This document shows, one piece after another, positions 5,465 through 5,536 of a stretch of 5,536 nt of DNA (within the stretch, counting starts at the first letter, position 1; every line of letters begins with the position of its first letter). Source of the stretch: Candidatus Zhuqueibacterota bacterium 4484_188. Lineage in GTDB: Bacteria; Calditrichota; Calditrichia; RBG-13-44-9. Both the position numbers and the translations under genes were made by a program. Below the pieces are notes generated by a model. The model was not told the origin of the DNA. It ran no database searches and worked only from the letters and a program-made list of their open reading frames with translations. The DNA is taken from assembly GCA_002049825.1 (NCBI GenBank), contig MVCZ01000054.1, positions 1 to 5,536 on the forward strand. The letters run 5' to 3'.

Positions 5465-5495
5465 TAATCAGGTTGATTACTACCAAAATTAATCA
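5465..5495. repeat. Dyad TAATCA/TGATTA with a third copy, upstream of the rplM promoter
   Basis: TAATCA (5465-5470), GGT, TGATTA (5474-5479) form a 15-base palindrome, and TAATCA recurs at 5490-5495, able to pair with the middle copy. It lies about 35 bases upstream of the -35 box, where an activator could bind. The units are only 6 bp, so chance is possible. Confidence 0.3.
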
Positions 5496-5536
5496 GTGTC
5501 CATCCGGAAAATGTATTGGAAAGCCCTTATGCCATA

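Noticed and set aside
5511..5536. Plus-strand ATG opening MYWKALMP to the right edge, as a divergent gene
   Set aside because: Only eight codons are visible and the GGA before it is too close to the ATG to act as a ribosome binding site.

Overview
The window is a bacterial housekeeping locus in which every confident gene lies on the minus strand, so transcription runs from right to left. From the promoter end the order is rplM (L13), rpsI (S9), rpsB (S2), tsf (EF-Ts), pyrH (UMP kinase), frr (ribosome recycling factor), and then, as a separate unit, lpxB (lipid A disaccharide synthase). No mobile element, CRISPR array, tRNA or rRNA is visible. I see no new multigene system here; the interesting parts are the non-coding stretches between the genes.

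Organism: lpxB implies a diderm that makes lipid A. Joining rplM-rpsI directly to rpsB-tsf-pyrH-frr recalls arrangements in the FCB / Calditrichota-like part of the tree. Clear Shine-Dalgarno sequences in front of most genes, and a short EF-Ts of 197 residues, argue against typical Bacteroidetes or Chlorobi. This is inference from gene order and protein form; no species can be named.

Region by region (right to left): 5373-5536 carries a near-consensus sigma70-type promoter with an AT-rich upstream tract, a GC-rich discriminator and a very short leader to rplM. rplM and rpsI are 17 bases apart. The 156-base gap before rpsB holds a terminator-like hairpin and then a nested, rRNA-independent-looking folded leader just ahead of rpsB, a plausible autoregulatory site. 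rpsB, tsf, pyrH and frr follow with gaps of 20, 1 and 2 bases; pyrH starts at TTG. A strong intrinsic terminator after frr closes the operon. lpxB then has its own probable promoter and a poor ribosome-binding site. Positions 1-405 hold no confident gene but do hold a perfect 10-bp inverted repeat, a smaller palindrome flanked by direct repeats, and possibly the first codons of another minus-strand gene running off the left edge.

How the genes work together: the first six supply ribosome parts (L13, S9, S2), elongation (EF-Ts recharging EF-Tu), recycling (RRF) and pyrimidine nucleotide supply (UMP kinase), all of which scale with growth rate. lpxB serves outer-membrane assembly and appears to be controlled separately.
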